Below are positions 63,607 to 64,000 of a DNA stretch of 64,000 bases, piece after piece. Every line of letters begins with the position of its first letter. Position 1 is the stretch's first letter. The notes beneath the pieces were generated by a model that searched no databases, was not told the DNA's origin, and was given only the letters and a program-made list of their open reading frames with translations. Source of the DNA: Hyphomicrobiales bacterium (GTDB lineage: Bacteria > Pseudomonadota > Alphaproteobacteria > Rhizobiales > Rhizobiaceae); assembly GCA_900472675.1 (NCBI GenBank), contig UCJA01000015.1, positions 186,001 through 250,000 of the forward strand. Direction: 5' to 3'. A program made the position numbers and the translations under genes.

Positions 63607-64000
63607 ATGCCCGACGCTCTCACCGAAGCCATGCCGTTTCCGATCCTGATCGGCGACATCGGCGGCACCAATGCCCGCTTCTCCATTCTTGCCGATGCGC
63701 AAGCAGAGCCGGTCGAATTTCCGACCGTGCAGACGGCCAATTTCGCCACCATCGACGATGCCATTCGTGCGGTTGTGCTGGACGTAACGTCCGTGCATCC
63801 GCGCTCCGCTATCCTTGCGGTGGCAGGCCCGATCGACGGCGACGAGATCGACCTGACGAACTGCGACTGGGTCGTGAAGCCAAAGACGATGATTGCCGAA
63901 CTCGGTTTCGAAGACGTGCTGGTTCTCAATGACTTCGAGGCGCAGGCGCTTGCCGTCGCGACGCTGCCGGCGGAGTACCGTGAGCCGCTCGGAACCGCGG
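63607..64000 (+). CDS. glk: glucokinase, 3' end outside the window
   Basis: The frame is open from ATG 63607 to the window edge, giving 131 visible residues. The phosphate-1 motif [13 protein letters not shown] and the connecting [19 protein letters not shown] and [13 protein letters not shown] match bacterial glucokinases of the Glk family. It phosphorylates glucose with ATP. AGGAAGG lies upstream. With mgsA it may form a sugar-phosphate unit. Confidence 0.93.
   Translation, partial: MPDALTEAMPFPILIGDIGGTNARFSILADAQAEPVEFPTVQTANFATIDDAIRAVVLDVTSVHPRSAILAVAGPIDGDEIDLTNCDWVVKPKTMIAELGFEDVLVLNDFEAQALAVATLPAEYREPLGTA

Overview
The window is a GC-rich (roughly 60-64 % by eye), densely coded chromosomal segment of an alphaproteobacterium, most likely a member of the Rhizobiaceae (Rhizobium/Agrobacterium/Sinorhizobium relatives). 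The reasons are an MbfA iron exporter preceded by an Irr-type operator, a transglutaminase-like cysteine peptidase, a Caulobacter-type pilA/cpaABCDEF locus, a RIME-like palindromic element, and small proteins typical of rhizobia. No phage, insertion sequence, CRISPR array or rRNA operon was seen. Most of the window looks like ordinary core chromosome with a few local disturbances.

Layout. 1-5.8 kb: end of an alpha/beta hydrolase, transglutaminase-like peptidase, mbfA, an orphan TRAP binding protein, then a cold-shock/ribosomal S21 cluster whose cold-shock gene carries an apparent 1-base frameshift. 5.8-11.5 kb: accessory genes (TetR + MFS, secreted hydrolase, XRE-cupin + GNAT, second MFS). 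11.6-15 kb: lepA, a YciB/IspZ-like gene, and a 113-base mosaic remnant of lepA that still carries a terminator. 15-24 kb: DEAD-box helicase, dehydrogenase + SelW-like protein, tRNA-Leu(CAG), an NlpC/P60 - MarR - leucyl aminopeptidase operon, a TadD-like lipoprotein, a RIME-like repeat and a phosphatase. 24.3-35.4 kb: a Tad/Flp pilus locus, including the 56-residue pilin. 35.5-47.2 kb: a nucleoside uptake and salvage island (deoB-add-upp converging on bmpA-ABC-cdd-pnp-deoC-deoA). 47.4-55.2 kb: msrA, tRNA-Ser(GGA), a Crp/Fnr regulator, UDP-glucuronate epimerase with a single-domain response regulator, pncB and a 2-hydroxyacid dehydrogenase. 55.2-61.9 kb: a YejABEF-type peptide ABC transporter operon with a PIN-domain toxin-antitoxin pair between yejE and yejF. 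62-64 kb: mepA, mgsA and the start of glucokinase.

How the genes work together. The nucleoside island covers import of nucleosides, deamination (cdd, add), phosphorolysis (deoA, purine nucleoside phosphorylase), pentose handling (deoB, deoC) and base salvage (upp). The pilus locus supplies prepilin, prepilin peptidase, secretin and its partners, ATPase, the two platform proteins and two TadE-like pseudopilins. Peptidoglycan or cell-envelope enzymes (NlpC/P60, MepA, Yej transporter) recur.

The observations most worth a second look are the lepA mosaic remnant beside a possible insertion, the toxin-antitoxin pair coupled into the yej operon, the frameshifted cold-shock gene, the internal terminator after bmpA with a separate inverted-repeat operator upstream of it, and a 44-base near-perfect hairpin between two accessory genes. 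I did not find a clear previously undescribed multi-gene system.
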